Below are positions 61,029 through 64,000 of a DNA stretch of 64,000 nucleotides, piece by piece. Where the stretch lies: assembly GCA_021825925.1 (NCBI GenBank), contig JAKAFP010000001.1:248001-312000 (forward strand), written 5' to 3'. How positions within the stretch are numbered: the first letter of the stretch is position 1; every line of letters begins with the position of its first letter. A model generated the notes under the pieces. It did not search any database and was not told the DNA's origin. It saw only the letters and a program-made list of their open reading frames with translations. Source of the DNA: Chloroflexota bacterium. Lineage in GTDB: Bacteria > Chloroflexota > Anaerolineae > Anaerolineales > Anaerolineaceae. Both the position numbers and the translations under genes were made by a program.

Positions 61029-62360
61029 TTGAAAGCACAACTCGTCCCAATCTATTTTAAGACCGCCGATGATCCTGATTTTAAAGCGCAGCTTTCTAAA
61101 CTGCGCGAACTGTTGGTTGAAGAAGCTGATATTCTAGACCCGGTTAAGTTGGGATCGAAAATTCCCGAGACGGATGGTGTAATTTTCCCGCAGATGTTGG
61201 GAGAAGCCTTCAGAGAAGCGGATAAAATAGCTAAATTACCTCAGCCGCTGTTGGTGGTTACATCTGAATTCGGTACAGTTTCAATGTGGGATTGGGAGAT
61301 CAATAGTTTTCTCTCTGCCAAGGGCATCAGAGTGATCGGTCCGACCAATCTGGCCAAAACGAAACAGGCATGCAAGGCTCTGGCTTTGCGCCGGCAATTA
61401 AAGGCTTCAAAATTATTGGTATTTCAAGATAACCCAGCCAGTGGAACTGGAAACCAGGACGATATTTTTAAACGGTTTTACTGGTGGGAACCAGAATGTG
61501 TGGATGCCATCGAAAAAAAGTACGGCATAAAGGTTGAAAGACGAAGCTTCAAGAAACTTGGTGAAGATGCTAAAGCCATTTCGGATGATGAAGCCATCAA
61601 GGTCTGGGAACAAAAGAAACGCAGCACACCCATTGGAAAATTGCAATCAAAAGCGGTATTGAGTGCAGTCAAGTTGTATATGGCTGTCAAAAAAGTCCTT
61701 GACCAGGATCCTTCTGTGCTGGGGGTTGGCATGAATTGTCTCAACGAATCCATGTTTTCGGACACAACCCCCTGCCTGGCCTGGAATTTCTTGTACGAAG
61801 ACCAGCGCATCATCTGGGGATGTGAAGGCGATTTGGTCTCCATGCTGACAAAGGTGTTGATCAGCCGAACGCTGGATGTTTCCTTTATGATGACCAATCT
61901 ATATCCCTTCCAAATGGGAGATGCTGCTCTCAAACATGAGCATATCCCCAATTTCCCTGAGGTGGATGGCGCCCCCGAGAATTATATTCTGGCAGCACAC
62001 TGCGGATATTTCGGTGTCGTTCCTCAATCCTTTTCAACCGAGTGGAAGTTGAAAGAAAAAGTGTTGGCCATTGTGGATGACAACGCCACGGCAATTGATG
62101 CCAGGTTCCCCACCGGAAAAATAACCCTGGTGAAATTGATGCCGCCTTTTACCCGCTGGTCCATCGTGGAAGGTGAATTACCCAAGTATGCTCAATTTGA
62201 GAATTCCCATTGTTTGAATGGAGCTGTCATCCGAGTGCCCGATGGCAAGAAGTTGGTAGACGATCTGGTTTCACATCACTACATCATTACCACTGGCCAC
62301 AATCTTAACGATCTTGAGATGGTCTCGAAGGTATTTGAATTGGAATGCGTCAAGATTTAA
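61029..62360 (+). CDS. L-fucose/L-arabinose-isomerase-fold protein
   Basis: 443 residues, TTG start behind AGGAG (the nearby ATG at 61021 runs into a stop). The layout fits the fucose/arabinose isomerase superfamily: an N-terminal periplasmic-binding-like domain, GMNCLNES (about 236-243) and WGCEGDLVSMLT (about 264-276) with Glu residues at metal-ligand-like positions, and AAHCGYFG further on. Such proteins interconvert aldose and ketose forms with a divalent metal, though distant members have other activities. Specificity unknown. Third gene of the operon. Confidence 0.72.
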   Translation: MKAQLVPIYFKTADDPDFKAQLSKLRELLVEEADILDPVKLGSKIPETDGVIFPQMLGEAFREADKIAKLPQPLLVVTSEFGTVSMWDWEINSFLSAKGIRVIGPTNLAKTKQACKALALRRQLKASKLLVFQDNPASGTGNQDDIFKRFYWWEPECVDAIEKKYGIKVERRSFKKLGEDAKAISDDEAIKVWEQKKRSTPIGKLQSKAVLSAVKLYMAVKKVLDQDPSVLGVGMNCLNESMFSDTTPCLAWNFLYEDQRIIWGCEGDLVSMLTKVLISRTLDVSFMMTNLYPFQMGDAALKHEHIPNFPEVDGAPENYILAAHCGYFGVVPQSFSTEWKLKEKVLAIVDDNATAIDARFPTGKITLVKLMPPFTRWSIVEGELPKYAQFENSHCLNGAVIRVPDGKKLVDDLVSHHYIITTGHNLNDLEMVSKVFELECVKI

Positions 62361-62456
62361 TGATTTGAACTGTTAATCAGAGCCAATATTTAACACAAAA
62401 AATGTAAAAGTTTTGACTGAAAAAGACAAAAGATTAAGTCTTAAGCGCAAAACATA

Positions 62457-62484
62457 TTGACTTTAAAATGTGGCTCGTTATAAT
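62457..62484 (+). promoter_or_regulatory. Promoter of the ROK regulator gene
   Basis: TTGACT (62457-62462), 16-bp spacer, TATAAT (62479-62484). Predicted start near 62491, giving a long leader of about 170 bases. Confidence 0.65.
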
Positions 62485-62489
62485 GCAAT

Positions 62490-62506
62490 GTAATGATGTA
62501 ATTACC
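62490..62506. promoter_or_regulatory. GntR operator at the ROK gene promoter
   Basis: GTAAT-gatgta-ATTAC, the same GTAAT-N6-ATTAC arms as the gntR operator, five bases after the -10 box. Confidence 0.65.
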
Positions 62507-62659
62507 TGTCACTTCTTCGGACCAACTGTCCGGTTAAACAATTGAATAATAAAGAAAAAAGAACCAGCCTTAAGCAATTTGTTGCTTATGGGTATCCTTA
62601 AGTTTTGTTTTTTGCTTTTTGACAATAAATATTTGCCATAAAAGAGAGACAGATCATTA

Positions 62660-63967
62660 ATGGTTAACGGTCAAAAAAGATTGCCGAAGAAGATACGGAC
62701 CTTTACGTCCCTTGATATGCCGGAATGGTTATATCAAGCTGAGTCTTTACCTAATAGACAATTCATCACCGATTCTGAAAAAGAGATCATTGACCTGATT
62801 CGCAAGTATCGCGAATTCTCGAAGGCTGATTTATCCAATTCCACCGTTTTTTCACGGTCAAAAATTACTGGCTGTATAGATTCTCTTTTAGCCAAAAAGA
62901 TCATCGTGTCAAATCAAAGCAAGGAATACACCGGCGGCAGACACTCCAAAACCTACAGCCTGAATGGAAAACTCGGATTGGTGGTGGGTGTGGATATCGG
63001 TGCGACCAGCATTGATATTGGCATTTCTGATTTTTCAGGAAAACTGCTTCATCGTTATGGTGAAACTGCGTTGGTAAAGAACGGCCCCATCAAGGTGTTG
63101 GGCAGGGTCTGTTCACTCATTGAAAAAATGCTTCAAGATAATCATTTGAATGCTGCCGATCTACACGGCATTGGCATTGGAGTGCCAGGCCCGGTTGATT
63201 TTTCAGCGGGCACGCTTGTTTCGCCTCCCATTATGCCTGGCTGGGATCGTTATCCAATCATTCAAACAATCCAACAATGGTTCCCAACCGCAAATGTTGT
63301 CGTTGACAATGATGTAAATGTAATGGCTTTAGGTGAAACATATCAAGGGGCGGGCAGGGGAGTTGACAACCTGATTTTTATAAAAATCGGGACCGGCATT
63401 GGTGCAGGTATCTTATGCGAGGGAAATATCTACCGTGGAACCAATGGTTGTGCTGGTGACATCGGTCACATCGGCGTGAATAAATTTGGCCCAATGTGCC
63501 ACTGTGGCAATAAAGGCTGCCTTGAAGCCGTTGCAGCAGGACCTGCAATTGCCGAACGATGCTTGACCGCAGCTCAGGCTGGAAAAAGCCCCATTTTGCT
63601 AAAACTTTATGAAGAAAACGGACAAGTCCTCCGATCTGAGGATGTAGGCGCCGCAGCCCGTGAAGGTGACGCCTACGCCATTGAATCCATCCGTGAAAGT
63701 GGACAGGCCATTGGTGATGTTCTGGCAGGTTTGGTGAATTTCTTCAATCCTGGCATGGTGGTGATCGGTGGCGGTGTGGCCAACCTCGGTAACTTATTCC
63801 TTTCTTCCATTCGACAGGCTGTGCTTAACCGTTCCTTACCTTTGGCAACAAAAGATCTTCATATTGTTTTTTCAGATATCGGACCTGATGCTGGTGTCAT
63901 CGGGGCGATCAATTTGGCCATGGATTACATGTTTACTCAAGTCTCAAGTAGTAACGATAAAGAATAG
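62660..63967 (+). CDS. ROK-family transcriptional regulator (NagC/XylR type)
   Basis: 435 residues. An N-terminal winged helix (about 38-95: KEIIDLIRKYREFSKADLSN) is followed by a ROK sugar-binding/kinase-like domain: VVGVDIGATSIDIG, GIGVPGPVD, VDNDVNVMALGE, KIGTGIGAG, the zinc motif with CHCGNKGCLE (CxCGxxGCxE), and VIGGGV. Regulates sugar genes, probably the ones around it; being under the GntR operator, it may form a cascade. 13 bp ahead of the next gene. Confidence 0.92.
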   Translation: MVNGQKRLPKKIRTFTSLDMPEWLYQAESLPNRQFITDSEKEIIDLIRKYREFSKADLSNSTVFSRSKITGCIDSLLAKKIIVSNQSKEYTGGRHSKTYSLNGKLGLVVGVDIGATSIDIGISDFSGKLLHRYGETALVKNGPIKVLGRVCSLIEKMLQDNHLNAADLHGIGIGVPGPVDFSAGTLVSPPIMPGWDRYPIIQTIQQWFPTANVVVDNDVNVMALGETYQGAGRGVDNLIFIKIGTGIGAGILCEGNIYRGTNGCAGDIGHIGVNKFGPMCHCGNKGCLEAVAAGPAIAERCLTAAQAGKSPILLKLYEENGQVLRSEDVGAAAREGDAYAIESIRESGQAIGDVLAGLVNFFNPGMVVIGGGVANLGNLFLSSIRQAVLNRSLPLATKDLHIVFSDIGPDAGVIGAINLAMDYMFTQVSSSNDKE

Positions 63968-63980
63968 GCGAGGAGTTCGA

Positions 63981-64000
63981 ATGAAATTTGGAGTAAATAG
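63981..64000 (+). CDS. Start of a further gene, possibly a sugar isomerase/epimerase (truncated)
   Basis: An ATG at 63981 with AGGAG a few bases upstream begins MKFGVN, an N terminus common in TIM-barrel sugar epimerases such as those in this window. Only six codons are visible, so the call is a guess from context. Confidence 0.45.

Larger units (their letters stand above)
62361..62659. other. Leader region of the ROK regulator gene
   Basis: Holds the promoter and operator listed separately and a hairpin TAAGCAA-tttg-TTGCTTA (62571-62588) followed by a T-rich stretch from about 62603, which could be a weak terminator or attenuator. No ORF. Confidence 0.45.

Overview
The window is a dense bacterial chromosome segment of moderate GC. 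It has no tRNA, rRNA, CRISPR array, phage gene or transposase that I can see. The gene content is a B12-dependent monomeric ribonucleotide reductase, adenylylation-controlled glutamine synthetase, a polyphosphate-glucokinase-like ROK protein, many GAF/receiver signalling proteins, and long runs of Gfo/Idh, TIM-barrel isomerase, FGGY kinase and ABC sugar-uptake genes. This fits a heterotrophic Chloroflexota bacterium, probably Anaerolineae. The assignment is inference from gene style, not from a marker gene. TTG starts behind good ribosome binding sites recur (8751, 25914, 45345, 59765, 61029).

Layout. 1-8.6 kb: the 5' part of a LacI-family regulator with a consensus promoter and operator, a GT-C type glycosyltransferase, glmS, a 7TM-PAS sensor without a kinase domain, and nrdJ. 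8.75-13.15 kb: a compact pyrimidine-deoxynucleotide cluster (pteridine-reductase-like SDR, two dUTPase/dCTP-deaminase superfamily proteins, a DNPH-like hydrolase, a thymidylate-synthase homologue and a second, nucleophile-less one). Several members lack a residue that defines the textbook activity. 13.2-21.9 kb: nitrogen control and signalling, with a glnE carrying a GlnD-like ACT pair, divergent glnA, a GAF histidine kinase and a two-receiver LuxR regulator. 22-25.7 kb: 6-phosphogluconate dehydrogenase, a YdcF protein and an HD-GYP protein. 25.9-31.6 kb (+): catabolic module A (FGGY kinase, isomerase, Zn-dehydrogenase, DeoC-type aldolase, Fe-S OYE reductase), ending in a cluster of large palindromes. 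31.9-37.8 kb (-): Gfo/Idh dehydrogenase, histidine kinase, PpgK-like kinase, double-SIS protein, response regulator.

38.1-43.6 kb (+): an ABC sugar importer (lipoprotein plus two permeases, no ATPase) followed by an isomerase and a Gfo/Idh dehydrogenase. 43.7-58.5 kb (-): a run of 15 same-strand genes headed by a GntR/UTRA regulator. It contains a distal oxidative sugar route (FGGY kinase, Gfo/Idh, Zn-dehydrogenase, phosphotriesterase-like lactonase candidate, cupin isomerase, hydroxyacid dehydrogenase, KDPG aldolase, shikimate-dehydrogenase-like protein) and then module B, a diverged copy of module A. 58.9-64 kb (+): isomerase, Gfo/Idh dehydrogenase, fucose-isomerase-fold protein, ROK regulator and the start of another gene. 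Three promoters here (gntR itself, the 58.9 kb operon and the ROK gene) carry a matching operator just downstream of the -10 box, so the two arms and the ROK regulator are probably one GntR regulon.

The two most promising undescribed systems are the pyrimidine cluster at 8.75-13.15 kb and the duplicated kinase/isomerase/dehydrogenase/aldolase/Fe-S reductase module at 25.9-31.6 and 43.7-49.8 kb. All assignments rest on reading motifs; no database search was run.
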